The notes under the pieces were generated by a model. That model was not told the origin of the DNA, made no database searches, and worked only from the letters and a program-made list of their open reading frames with translations. From Taxillus chinensis (taxonomy: Eukaryota; Streptophyta; Magnoliopsida; Santalales; Loranthaceae): 64,000 nucleotides of DNA. Made by a program: the position numbers and the translations under genes. This document shows, one piece after another, positions 21,152 through 33,156 of the stretch; position 1 is the first letter of the stretch, and each line of letters opens with the position of its first letter. The stretch lies in the NCBI GenBank assembly GCA_023512835.1, contig CM042085.1, positions 44,936,189 through 45,000,188 of the forward strand, given 5' to 3'.

Positions 21152-21163
21152 TGGTATCAGAGC
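21152..21163 (+). promoter_or_regulatory. tRNA-iMet primer-binding site of LARD-B
   Basis: TGGTATCAGAGC, three bases after the 5' LTR. It is a complete match to the 3' end of plant initiator tRNA-Met. Confidence 0.95.
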
Positions 21164-24100
21164 GGTCGGTTTAGTGGACCTAGCATAGTAGGGTGATTGA
21201 TTGGAACTTTGGAGCTTAGGGGACATTAGGGAGGGCGCCTAATCAACGCAGTCCTTAATGGTGTCCTTGGTTACCTTAGTGTCAGTCAGATCATCTTAGG
21301 ATACATTGGGATGGGTGCATACATGACATGACATTGCTTATGCATTTAGGGCACTAGAATTGGTTGCGCTTGATACTCTGATGATGTTGACTTTATAGCT
21401 GTGAAATTTCTTGAAATTGCTTGGAATGATTTGCGTAGTTGCTTGTTAATGACTTACATTATTTTGGACTGACCTGTATTGTTTTGAGCTGATCCAAGTA
21501 CAATACGCTATAGTATTATCTTTCGCTTGATGTTATTATGATGATGTGGTAGGGGAAATATGAACCCTACCAATTGTTCGATGGCTTAAGTAACTAGTTA
21601 CATGATTAGGCAAATGTAATGGATTCCAGGGGAAAATGGACCCTACTGGGATATGATGAGGACCAATTGGGTCATGCTTGTTTTGGTTGATTGATTGATG
21701 ATGTGTATAGGTGAGGAGCAATGTCTCATTGATGACAATTGAGACTTATAAGTTCTATGTGGCGTAGACTTATAGGTCACTGATTGGGAGTGATAATTGC
21801 ATTTCATTTGTGCTTAATGATAAATATTTGCGCAATAATTTGAACTTAATTGAGTGCTTTAATTGTACAAATTTTATTCATCGGTATTTTGAACTTTTAG
21901 TGTAAATTTTTTTTAAATGCAATTTTAGATAAATTTAAAATGTACTTTGAATGATTTGGATTACGTCATAATTTAATGCATTTTTTTTAATTTTCTCCAA
22001 ATTTCTTATTTTACCATATTTTTAATTATTTTATAGAATTAATATTAATTTGGTGAATTTTTATTGTTTATTTATTTATCCATTTTAATATTAATTTTTG
22101 GACTAAGGAAATTTTGGGGAGAAGAGCTTTTGCATGTGGAGATATGATTAATTTATTTTAGTGAGAGTTAATGATGTAAAAAAAAAATATGTGTGAGATT
22201 TACTTGGCATGAATTTATGGAATTAAATTGATGGGTGTGTGAATTGAGAGAATGAATATTTAAAAAAGGAAAGAAGTGAGATTAAAGATGATTTATTATC
22301 TTGGTTTCCTTTGTCTTGTGATTTGGACCGTATAAAAAAAAAGGTTGAGAGAATAGATTGGAGAAAGAGAGTTGATATGGGAAATTGAAAAATAAATAAA
22401 TAAATAAATAAATAAAAAGGGAAAAAAAATCGTATGGGGTCATGAGTGAGGTAGAGTAATTTATAATTATCTCTTGAAAAGGGTGTTAGAGCTTGCTTGT
22501 TTACTTGTTATGGACCTACTGGTCATGATTGTTTCCCCTATGATGTGAATTGATATATCATATTTGTCTAACGTGTGGTATATAAAGTAGTAGCAAAAGG
22601 GATGGTCGGAAAAAAAAAACTTAATAAAAGTAAAACATGAAGTACAACAATGGTAAATGATGGAATAAAATATTCAAGGATTAAACAGTGCAATGAATAT
22701 AATAATACAGCAGAAACTAATAACTGTTATGACTAGCAATATATATTGATAAGATATCAGGCTTCAATATTATGAGAAGACCATGATGGGATTAGTAGAT
22801 TCAATAATGGTTTATTTTTGTTTTAAGGCAATTGAAGGGTAAACATGACAATGAGTGGGGGAGATAGTGATGACATAGTCTTTTGGAATGGGAGTAGAGA
22901 ATTCATATCCTTTCGATAAAATATTTTAATAACTTATCTTTTCAAAAATGTTAATGAGTAGATGATTTAGAAGGTGATTAAATCATCTGAGAAATAATGG
23001 GAGCTATATTTCTTATGACTTTAAGGTATAGTTAGATGTTGAATTTGTATATCGATTTTTCAGTCGTCGTATGTTGACTTGGTTAAATGCTACTAGTTAG
23101 TTGAAATGCTATATAAGATTTTGGTTGAATGTTAGTAAATAGTGTTGAGCATTCTTGGGTATGCCTTGTTCCTTGACTCGATTGCCATTATAATTGTGTG
23201 AATATTGATGAGTTGTTGACCTGCTTATTTTTGAGTAGTTGCTCGTTGTTGGTTGCATGCACCTTGTGTGGTGTTGGCTTGTGGTGGACTATGTTGGTGC
23301 GTGTAACCGGTTATTGATAAAAATGGTAAATATACAATAAAACTAAAAAAACATAAATAATATACTTACAACACTAGTAACAATAGTAAATAAATGAATA
23401 AATAATGATGATCAACTCTGTGTTAAATATTATTGTGATTCATGTCGATTGATGTCAATGTGGATTACCACATTGTATGATTGTTTGGATATTCTTCATA
23501 TGATATGGCGTGCAAATGACATGTTGTGGACTTTTGCCCTGTTTTGGGGTATAGTTGTGTGATACGACTACATGTATTATTTGATGTAATGTGAACACAT
23601 ATTATTGTGCTATGCTTGAGAGTGTGCTATCTGGACTTATGGGAGCCTGTGTGGCTGTGGTTTTGGTAGCCTGTGTGGCTGTGGATATGGAAGCCTGTGT
23701 GGCTATGGCTGTAATTGTGCTTGCTTGGTTGTCTTAATTATAAATGTTGTTTTTAACCTGTTTCTTTATTATGATGTGTGATTGAGATGTGTACCATGTT
23801 GTGTATCTATGCTTGAGTGTAACAATGATAGTATTTCTTATTGCTGCCTTGTTTTACTTTGACTGGTTTGTTGTTAGTTACATACATTATTATTTTGTGT
23901 GGTGACATGTGGTGAAACTAGGATGGACCTTGTTTATTGATCGTTTGGCTGAATTGATTGGTGGTAAGCATGATGATGTGGAACTGGTGAATGGTTTATG
24001 GTGGGATTAGCTTGATGAGCTTTCCCTTGGTGATGTTAGTATGACGTGTTGTTGTGATAGCCGAGCTTGTTGCTTATTTGTGGAGCCCTCTTCGTAAGGG

Positions 24101-25046
24101 GACTCAGCTGTGATTCAGTGGCGTCTTACCTTGTTTGGTGGAGCCTACTTGGGTATGACTTTCCTTCTGTGCATGGGAGTAGATATTCGCATGATTGTTG
24201 ACATTTTGGTGTTGTTTTGTTTAGTTTCTCTATTTGTGCTTGTTGCATGACCGATATGCGTTTTTAACATGCGGTCATGACTCTTAAAGCATTGTGTACT
24301 TGTTGTGGTTGTTGGAGATTATTGGTTACATGAGGGTAGGTTGTTGGACTTTGGTAATACAATATTTAATTGAGTACCTTATTGATCTGAGCTGATAGTG
24401 CTTTGATGGATTTTTGGGTTATAATGTTAATCCTTATTGTTTTGGGTTCTATTAGATTGGTTAGTTTTGGTGGTGATGTTGGCACCAATTGGAATAATTT
24501 TGAGGGGGTGTATGGTCGGTTGTGGAGTTGTTGGTATGGTGTTGTTTCTTTAACGATTTGTTATGATGGTTATTTGGTGGATTAATTATAAGGGGTTACT
24601 AGTAGTGGTTTGATATTGGGTTTTGGGCGTACAGTGGTTGTGTGCGGTGAAATTGTTGATTTAATTGGTTCTTGGATTTTGATAGGTGATTATATCGACC
24701 GTGATCCAGCGATCTATGTTGAGGTGTTAGTTTGCCAATGTTTCAGTGTCTGTTCCTTATGGGTTAATGGTATATTCTCAAGCATTGGGTTGGTTAATGG
24801 TTGGTAGACCAAGCATTGCCTTCACAGTACACATGGTTATTAATGGCTAGGTGGGTTTTTAGATCCATCATTGCGGTTAGGGACCCTTATCGTTAGGATT
24901 GTTAGTTAGTCCATCTTTTTATGAAAGAAAAGTACTAAGGAGAGGAGAATGTGAGGATTTTTCTCTGTGGTGGGAGCAAGTTCACTATGATGTGTATGTC
25001 GAAATGATTACTCGTGTAGGTGCAGTGTCTATGAGAACGTTTTGTC
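21164..25046 (+). other. LARD-B internal region without recognisable genes
   Basis: The first 160 bases align with the leader of Tekay-C, including a GAGGGCGCCTAATCAACGC block at about 21233 and a CAGTCAGATCATC block. The rest is A/T-rich with dense stops in all frames; the longest open stretches (24403-24585, 24610-24807) have no motif and biased composition. Near 23640-23715 three copies of GCCTGTGTGGCTGTGG recall the minisatellite of LTR-E. Bases 22390-22415 hold an AAAT run. Confidence 0.7.
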
Positions 25047-25083
25047 TTTTCGAGGACGAAAAGTCATGAGGTGGGGAGGATGT
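25047..25083 (+). repeat. Extra copy of the LARD-B PPT module
   Basis: TTTTCGAGGACGAAAAGTC followed by ATGAGGTGGGGAGGATGTCA. The same module, with TAAGGTGGGGAGGATGTAAA, stands at 25260-25297 at the true LTR border, about 210 bases on. Confidence 0.85.
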
Positions 25084-25280
25084 CAAGATCCTTACCATTC
25101 GTTGAGGTAGTTAATCTTGTTTTTGTTTATTGTGCTTATGGTTGTGTGTTGTTAGTCATTTTGCTCGTGGGTATTGTTTTGTTTATCATGCTAATTGTAT
25201 CTAGGTTGTGCATAATTGTTTTCGCCTAGGAAGTGTTGTTTCGTTAAGGATGACTTGTCTTTTCGGGGACGAAAAGTCCT

Positions 25281-25293
25281 AAGGTGGGGAGGA
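25281..25293 (+). promoter_or_regulatory. Polypurine tract of LARD-B
   Basis: AAGGTGGGGAGGA directly precedes the LTR start TGTAAAGAC. Tekay-C has the same tract (35407-35419 on the other strand), preceded by the same GGACGAAAAGTCCT block. Confidence 0.85.
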
Positions 25294-25743
25294 TGTAAAG
25301 ACCCGTATCTGTGTGTGACCGGAGTTAGTTCCTGAACTGAGTAAGAGAATATCTATTCGGCAGCGTGGCCTTGGCCCGAGCATTTTGAATTATTTTAATA
25401 TTTTGAGTTATTATTATTATTAATATGGTGTTTTTAATATGTTGAGTTTATGATTAAATATTATAATTGTTAATATAATTATTTAAATTATTTAAGTAGG
25501 TGGGTATTTATGAAAATGAATGCGATGATTATTATTATTATTTCAATTGATGCGCTTATTATTATTAAGGGATTTAGTGTAAGTATTTTAAATATTAGAT
25601 TTTATTATTATTAATATGATTATTTGGGATTAATTCTTATAGTAAAATATTATTATTGTTAATATTATTATTATTATTATTAAAATAAATTTAAATACTA
25701 AGAGCTTATTATTAATGTTATTATTTGATTTAATAGTAATAAG

Positions 25744-25745
<2 letters not shown>

Positions 25746-25787
<42 letters not shown>
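25746..25787. repeat. (TA)n microsatellite
   Basis: About 21 TA units in the LARD-B 3' LTR. The same place in the 5' LTR has about 10 units, so it has expanded or shrunk since insertion. Confidence 0.9.
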
Positions 25788-25791
<4 letters not shown>

Positions 25792-26039
25792 AGTATATAA
25801 GGGTAAATCTAGGGTGAAACCTAGGGGTTCGTGTGCGGAGCTTGGCAAGGGAGGAGCAAAGGGTTTGAACCAGACTGTTCTATAGATCCCTCGAAACTAA
25901 ATCCAGGTAGGTGTTCTTGATCCTTTCTTATCATACTGCATGAAACGTTGACTGATCGGGTATAACAAACGGGTGAATAGATTGATATATGAAAATATAT
26001 ATATGTATATATATATATATATATATAAAACTGTGAACG

Positions 26040-26480
26040 CTGTATCGGTCGGTTTTGAGGAATATGCGACTTTTGCAGTGGGTGACCGGCGGGGCGTTGG
26101 AGTTGTGGGGGAAGCCTCTCCCCATCCGGCCGGAGACACTGTACGCGGAGAAGAGGTCCTTGGCATCCATGGCGTTGACGGTGACGTCGAGTCGGCAGCA
26201 GATGTGGATGGCGGCATCGGTGGTGCTGGGACGAAGTGAGAGGCGCTGAATGGCATTATAGTTGGGGAAGGCGACTTGGGTAGCATTGCTGCGCGGGAGA
26301 GTTTCAAAGAAGGAAGAGAGGGGCAGGCATCGTCTTTGGCGTCGCCCCCATATTGGCAGAGCGCTGCCATCAGGGCGGCGCCGTTGTGGACGAAGGGGCA
26401 AGGGGCGGCGGCCTCTGAGCCGTCCCTGCCAGATTCCTTCGCCAGCCTTAGTGGGCTGGCGTGTTGAGTTGCCCTCCCCA
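26040..26480 (-). other. GC-rich block, copy in LARD-B 3' LTR
   Basis: Second copy of the block at 19521-19975, again bounded by TA runs (about 25996-26027 and 26536-26567). Two minus-strand frames stay open. Changes between the copies include a 2-base and a 1-base indel near the middle, so the frame is not clearly under constraint. Confidence 0.4.
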
Positions 26481-26532
26481 TGGGCCAGCCCACATCCTTT
26501 GACTATATAAATTTATATAAATATAAATATAA

Positions 26533-26569
<37 letters not shown>

Positions 26570-27334
26570 TTGATTGTGGCCCGCTATTTCCATTCAAGGA
26601 AGGTAGTAATTGGGCTAGATAATAAATTTAGATAAATAATGAGTTCTGTGGCTTATAAATTGTAAATTGTTACAGTGATATTGTAAACTCATTGTTTAGG
26701 TTATTACTTGTGGCTTGATATTGATGGTTTAATAAATTATTATATAGTGGTACGTCAATACTGGTTTGGAGTTTTAATGCCTTGCCAGGCTGTGGTATTA
26801 TATTCTGAGCATGAGAAATCTCACTTATTAGTGGTTGTGTGGATTTTGTGATAAACTAGTATTTATTGTTTATGTGTGTGGACGTTGCGATTAAATTAGT
26901 TGGGTTAACCGTGGGTCCCATATAGGGCAGGCAAGAGGCCGTAGGTCCCTTATGTGGCTGGTAACTCAAGTCCCATATGTGGCAGGTTATCGTTAGGGAT
27001 ACCACAGGTCCCACATATGGCTAACTAGTGGTGTTGATTTCCTGGAGTTGGTAGCGGGAATCTCGTGGATAGGTGAACGGACGGTGTGAACCTTTGATGA
27101 TTGAAATGTGATGTGATGTCTTATTTGTGTTTTAATGAAATTTGACTGTGATAGATTATGACACTACACTAGCACAAGCATGCACTGATCATACAGATTT
27201 AGGAATTTATGTAATAGAGTACTGGAGATGGGGACCACCTACTGGGCATTCGTGCTCAACCTACTTTATTTTTATTTCCTACAGGTTGTAAGGAGTGGCT
27301 GGTGGAGCCATAGTGAAGCAGGACGGGACATCCT

Positions 27335-30077
27335 TGTCATCACCCGTTTTTGACCGGGCTCGTACTGGCTTTTGTGAAAGGACTCCATGCTAGTTCATTT
27401 TGTTGATCCTAGAGTCATCCCTGCACAAGGCTCGCACAAACCATTAAAGAGAAGAAAAACACAGAGTCGCCACCAAACAAGTTAGAGGTGTGATTGGGCA
27501 CCTAAAAAAGAAAGATCTACGGTTCCAGAGAATTAGGTTCGAGAGTCGGTTACGTGTGGGGAAGGAAGAAAAACTCTTGCACCCCCACAACGCCCACAAT
27601 TGGTACCTAGTCTTGATCTATGGGTGTTTGCTTGCATTATTCAAAAAGAAGTTATTTTTTTTTTATATTTTTTTTGAAAAAAGGAGAGTTTTTAGGATCT
27701 AAGCCTTAAAACAACAAAAAAGATTTTACAGCAAATGAAAAAGAAATACATTCTAATTTTAGAAAAAGAATGTGGGATCTAGGCCCATGTGACAGTATTG
27801 CATTTCTTTTAGAAAACAAAAGTGATTTTCTTTTTTTAGAAAAGAAAACAAAAATCATTTGAATTCAAATATGAGAATATCGCCACAATTAATATTAGCC
27901 CAAGCGAGACTAGGATATGAGCATCTAGGGCTCAACCCTCATGACCGCCCAGGCTTTTGTTGAATTTTTTCTAGAAGAGATTCAGTTTTTTGTGTTTTTA
28001 CATTTTATTATTTTTTTGAAAATAATAAATGAAAAGAGAAATGCAAACTGTTTTTTGTATTTTCGTTTTTTTTAACTTTCAAAATTAATGAAAAAAAGAA
28101 AATAGAGAAGTTTTTGGGGTTTTATTTTTGAAAACAACGCAGAGAAAGAACTTATAAAAAAGAACAGTTTAATAAATAAACAAAGTAAAGAACCTGAAGG
28201 AAAGAAAATGATGCAGATGTGAGCCCCTTTTCCCTTCGAGTAATGCTTTCCAAGAGCTTCCTGAAAGCACAAATGGTTAGAAAAGAAACTTTTCTAGTGT
28301 CAGCTCCTCCCCGTGAAGACGAACAGTGATTCTGGGTGCTTCTTTCCTTAGAAAAATGAGTATATCTCTCTTTGTGATTCCCAGGATACTCTCTCTCTCC
28401 CTCTGGTTTTTATCTCTCGGAAATTTAGTCAGAAAGCTCTCTCTCAGAATAACCTCCTCTGATACTTGATAATTGATGCCCCACTCCTTGCCTCTTGGGG
28501 CAGTCTATTTATAGGAATCCCAGGGGAGACAGCCCGTGCCTCGGCATTTATTGGATGCCTTACAGTCCCCATGAGTCAACTACATCGTTCCAATGAATTA
28601 ATGACTTCGGAAATGGGATTCTCGGTTCCCAGCGATTTACAATAATTCACAGTTCCCGTGCTTTGAAAAAGGAGTCCCAGTGCCTGAAAATAAATAAATC
28701 GTTTGAGATTATTTAATCCTCTGTTGTACCTGGATGCTTTGGTGGGTAAGGGCGGAATGCATTTTCGGATGTATTGGAGCCGTTGGGAATTAATGGTTAT
28801 GCAATCCCCAGGGTCAACTGTGATGTCCCGAGGAAAATGACATTTAATTACAGAGGTCTTCCGTCCCTATGCTCAAAAATGGAGCTCCGAGACATTTGAA
28901 TGTAATATTTGGAGACTCCTCAATTGCCACGCTTAAAAAGGGGGTTCCGAGACACTGATGGCATTTAATGCACTTAAAAAGAATTTTCGGAGTCCCGATG
29001 CTTTGGAGTCACTCTCAGACCTGTAAAGGAGCTATTTTGGAGTTTTTCAAAATTATTGACCAGGTTTGACCTCCGGATCTAGGCTTATTCCGGATCAGTG
29101 ACCTTATTCCGCATCAGTTGACCAAGTTTGACCACTGGATTTGGGCTTAGTCCGGATTTGACCAGGTTTGACCGCCGGATTTGGGTTTCCCCAAAAATTT
29201 CCGTGTGTGGGCTCGGTCACCACATGGCACCTCTACTTGGGCTTCCTTAGGCCTCTCTTGTTATCACTTGTTGTGTAAGGAGAGTGCCTTTGTATATATA
29301 CTGGGCGAAGGAGAAGCAAAATTGGCAATGTGGGACAAACATGCATATGAAGAACCAAAATTCGTGGAAAATTGGCAGATTTCTAGGGCAACTTTAAAAA
29401 TTCATAACTTTCTCCAAAGAGCTCGGATTAGAGCCAAATTGGTCTTGTTTTTCTCGAAATTCTGTTATCTATCTTCTGAAAGTGGAATCACTCCAAAAGG
29501 ATCATCCATTTAGGAGAAAAGTGGGAAATACCGCACAGAGGTACATGATAAAATGAGCATTCTACCCGTCCGATTCAAAAATTCATAGATAATTGCACAG
29601 AACTCGGATTACCCTAAAACCAGCTGGAGATGATAGATATAGATGTTATATAACTAATTCAATTGACTTTATTCAGATCCAATAAGTATTGAGAAAGTTA
29701 TTGGCAAAATAGTGCGCTACACACTAGCTGTCTCCCCCAAATTTGTACAAGGTTTGGTTGCCAACTTTGAAAAATCATAACTAATTGAATACAACCCGGA
29801 ATGTTCTAAAACCAATTGGAAATGATAGATAAAGGTGTTATCTAATCAATTCAATTGACTTTTTTGGATTACGACAAGTATCGGGGAAGTTATTAATAAA
29901 ATAGCGGGCTGCCCACCGGTTGTCCAATTTAACTTGGTATTTTTATCATAATCATTTCATTTCTCCTCGGAATCAAGTGTGGTCAAGTGCGTTATTCTCC
30001 GAATGTCATCCTCTAACACTTAGTGGTCCTTCGCCAAGTGCGGTTGCGATCTAACCCGGTCAAAATGGGGTACAACA
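27335..30077 (-). repeat. Tat-A 3' LTR (left)
   Basis: Plus-strand ends TGTCATCACCCG and GGGGTACAACA. The sense strand starts TGTTGTACCCC. It is alignable over its length with 51064-53941; the main length difference is in the TCCGGA repeat region (about 29055-29190 here). Confidence 0.93.
28506..28513 (-). promoter_or_regulatory. TATA box of Tat-A 3' LTR
   Basis: TATAAATA on the minus strand, in the context ATTCCTATAAATAGACTG. The matching site in the other LTR is at 52237-52244. Confidence 0.6.
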
Positions 30078-30090
30078 GCTGCCCCTCTTT
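30078..30090 (-). promoter_or_regulatory. Polypurine tract of Tat-A
   Basis: The sense strand reads AAAGAGGGGCAGC directly before the LTR start TGTTGTACC. AGAGGGGCAGC next to TGTTG is the usual Ogre/Tat PPT form. Confidence 0.85.
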
Positions 30091-30194
30091 GTGCATTGTT
30101 TGTATACAAATGATGTACAAAGATAACCAAATACCCATTTTGAATGATTAGATGTCCTTGGAGTTTGGCATTGCTGTGAGATTGATGCGGCATT

Positions 30195-30740
30195 TTTGGT
30201 TATGAGGGTGGCTTCTTGGGACGAATAGCTTCTTGGGCTATGATATGACATCTTGGGTTGATTGGCTTCTTGGGTTATGAGGATGGCTTCTTGGGCCGAA
30301 TAGCTTCTTGGGTCGAATAGCTTCTTGGGCTATGATATGACATCTTGGGTCGAAAATGAGTAATATCTTGGGTCGATTAGCTTCTTGGGCTATGAGGGTG
30401 GTTTCTTGGGCCGAATAGCTTTTTGGGCTATGACACGACATCTTGGGTCGAAAATGAGTGACATCTTGGGTCGATTAGCTTCTTGGGCTATGAGGGTGGC
30501 TTCTTGGGCCGAATAGCTTCTTGGGCTATAAGGATGGATTCTTGGGCCGAATAATAGTGTCTCGGGCTATAAAGGTGGCTTCTTGGGCTGAATAATAGCG
30601 TCTCGGGCTATAAAGGTGGCTTTTTAGGCCAAATAGCCTCTTGGGCTATGAGGGTGGCTTCTTGGGCCGAATAATAGCGTCTCGGGCTATGAAGGTGACA
30701 TCTTGGGTCAAATGATAGTGAGATAGCATCTTGGGGTATG
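30195..30740 (-). repeat. Tandem repeat array in the Tat-A 3' UTR
   Basis: More than a dozen units built from two half-units, GCTTCTTGGGCTATGAGGGT and GGCTTCTTGGGCCGAATA, each about 18-21 bases, with variants CATCTTGGGTCGA and GTCTCGGGCTATAAAGGT. The full period is about 38-40 bases. Edges are irregular, as in an array growing by unequal exchange. Variable tandem repeats in the 3' UTR are known in Tat/Ogre elements. Confidence 0.9.
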
Positions 30741-31911
30741 GATAGGTGACTTTATCATGGCTCCCTCTACGAGTTCACTCTAAGAGATCGCTCTACGAGA
30801 TTACCACTTAAGAGTCATGCTTGGGCTTACGATCTAGATCTGCCGAGTTTAGTTCTTTGATTTTGAAAGGGAATTCTATTTGTTGAGGGTGAGTCCTCAT
30901 GTGTCTTTGAAGCTTAACTATTGGTAGATCATGAGATGAATCCTCATGCCATTCTGATATACGGATAATCCTGTGAGTAAGAAGAACAAACATGCTAGGA
31001 TGTATGCTAATGAGGATGCATGAATGTATGTGACTTTATGATTAAGTTTGTAAATCCTTCTCCTCCGTCGGGAAAGTGGCCAGTGGATGACTTGTGCTTT
31101 TTGTTCTCTCTTTGCTCCAAGAGACCGGGGCTCCATCTTTTTTGCATGTTGATATCCCCATGCATGGAATGTTCAAGAAAACTCTGCTTGGGGATTTTTT
31201 TTTTCAAAAGAATTTTGAAAAATAACAAAGAATTTTGAGAAAACTACATCATCATACACAACATGACTCATGCATTATCATAAGAGTTTAACAAGTCTTC
31301 CTTTTATAAAACAGAATGACAGGTTTTTAAGATATTGGTCTACAAAGTTGATCAAAATATGCTCAAGACTTGACCAATCCTTCTGTTCACAGGCTGGCCT
31401 TTGATGTAGAGTAACCGATCAGTCCCTTTGAGGTGCTTGAGATTTTATCAGACTGCTTTAGGTGACTTTGGATCCTGGTCCCTTTGTTTGGCTTTGTATT
31501 TTACCCTCAGTGCCCTTTCGGGTTTTCACTAAGTCCGCCTTTAATTCTTCTCTCTTTTCCAGAGCTTTGTATTTTACCCTTGACGCCCTTTCGGGTTTTC
31601 ACCAAGTCCGTTCTTAGCTGCGACTTCCTTGTCTTTGTACCAAAATGAAATTTTTGTTGCCATTTATATGAAGGAGATGATGAGCGTGAGATTTAGACTC
31701 ACTTGGGTAAGCTGGTTTTGATTTGGAAAAAATAGTGAATTCTTTTGCAAGATGAGAAGGCCTTTTTTTTTTTGTCCTTTGGTGCCTTTTTTTTTTTTAC
31801 TCAGGGAAAGGCTCCCTAAATGGTAAATAAGGACAGAGAAAAGGTTCAAGAACATGGAGAATCCTTTCAATAAATGGCAATTTCAAATCCACTTCGGTGC
31901 AAGAACAGAAA
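30741..31911 (-). other. Tat-A 3' untranslated region
   Basis: No coding frame was found between integrase and the tandem array. It holds a pair of direct repeats (about 31488-31535 and 31566-31612) with TTTGTATTTTACCCT and GCCCTTTCGGGTTTTCAC, and T-rich runs near 31200 and 31765-31800. Confidence 0.7.
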
Positions 31912-33156
31912 TTAAACATAAAATTTCTTTACAGCATCACTATTTACAGGGTTCAGGAGTTCATCTCCATCCATTTTGGTGAGGACGAGTGCACCACCCG
32001 AGAATGCTCTTTTTACAACATACGGCCCCTCATAGTTTGGAGTCCATTTGCCTCTGTGATCATGCTGTATTGGTAGTATCTTTTTCAGGACCAGGTCTCC
32101 TTCTTGAAATGCCCTTGGTCGCACCTTTTTGTTGAAGCTAGCCATCATTCTCTTTTGATAAAGCTGACCTCGGCAAACTGCTGTGAATCGCTTCCCGTCA
32201 ATCAGATTCAACTGTTCGAAACGGTTCTTAACCCATTCGGCTTCATCTAGCTTGGTATCCATGAGCACCCTCAGAGATGGGATTTCTACTTCAACCGGTA
32301 AAACAGCCTCCATGCCATAAACTAAGGAAAATGGCGTTACCCCAGTTGAAGTCCGGACTGTGGTTCTATAGGCATGTAATGCATATGGGAGTTTCTCGCT
32401 CCAATCTTTGTACGTCTCAGTCATTTTTCGGATAATGCTTTTGATATTCTTGTTTGCCGCTTCTACCGCTCCGTTCATTTAAGGACGGTAAGGTGTAGAG
32501 TTGCGATGTTGGATTTTGAACTGTTCACACAAATTGTCCATCATCCGGCTATTCAGATTGGCAGCAATATCTGTTATAATGTGCTCTAGGAGCCCATAGC
32601 GGCACACGATGTTGTTGCGGACAAACTTAGTGATTACTGACTGAGTAACTTAGACGTAGGAGGCTGCCTCAACCCACTTAGTGAAATAGTCGATGGCTAC
32701 AAGAATGAATCTATGTCCATTGGAGGCTTTTGGGAATATGGGCCCAATGACGTCCATGCCCCACAATGCAAATGGCCACGGAGATGTAAGCACGTGTAGC
32801 TTAGATGGGGGTGCCTGAATGCGATCCCCATAAATCTGGCCTTTAAGACATTTACGTACATGCTCGATGCAGTCCTTTTTCATAGTAACCCAATAGTAGC
32901 CCATCCTCATGATCTGCCTAGTTAGTGTATGCCCATTTGCATGAGATCCACAGTCGCCGTTGTGAACCTCATTGGTGACCCGAGCTGCTTCATCTTTGTC
33001 TAAGCACCACGATAAAACTTGGTTATGGTTGCGTCGTATAGGATTGAACCGTCGAGGAAGTAATTGATGCTTGCTCGTCGGATGTTTCTTTTTTCTGCTT
33101 CTGAGGCCCCTACCGGATATGAGTGCTGAGACAGGTACTGTTTGATATCTTGATAC
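31912..33156 (-). pseudogene. Tat-A integrase, split from pol by Tekay-C
   Basis: Sense translation gives HANGHTLTRQIMRMGYYW (zinc-finger region, second Cys pair partly changed to CLKGQIY), WGMDVIGPIFPKASNGHRF with the first catalytic Asp, then, after TAA at 32650-32652, the core; a second TAA at 32479-32481 precedes MNGAVEAANKN with the catalytic Glu. The middle Asp block reads TDIAANLN where relatives have TDNGTNLN. The C-terminal GPY/F module is intact (YEGPYVVKRAFSGGAL). One frameshift lies near 33010. Both stops are in one continuous frame. The N-terminal side runs into the Tekay-C insertion at 33156/33157. Confidence 0.9.

Larger units (their letters stand above)
25294..27334 (+). repeat. 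LARD-B 3' LTR, first part
   Basis: It matches 18824-20830 in order. Differences include a longer TA run (25746-25787 against 19275-19293) and small indels in the GC-rich block. It ends at 27334 with ATCCT, the left copy of the Tat-A target duplication. Confidence 0.92.

Noticed and set aside
21150..21165. TGGTATCAGAGC considered as a tRNA gene end
   Set aside because: Only the 12-base primer-binding site is present; no cloverleaf around it.
21793..22440. TGATAATTGCATTTC considered as the start of another Athila-like LTR inside LARD-B
   Set aside because: No matching end, TATA, or target duplication could be found.
24403..24807. Two plus-strand frames with hydrophobic stretches in the LARD-B interior
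   Set aside because: T/G-rich composition alone explains them; no start context, motif or conservation to support a gene.
25630..25848. Minus-strand frame rich in Ile and Tyr, looking like a membrane helix
   Set aside because: Translation of ATT and TA repeats in the LARD-B LTR.
29181..29513. 110-codon plus-strand frame in the Tat-A LTR, also open in the other LTR (53046-53378)
   Set aside because: Open in both only because the LTRs are copies; antisense to the element, no motif, no coding-like substitution pattern visible.
30060..30441. Repeat array considered as CRISPR
   Set aside because: Contiguous tandem units without unique spacers, in the 3' UTR of a plant retrotransposon.
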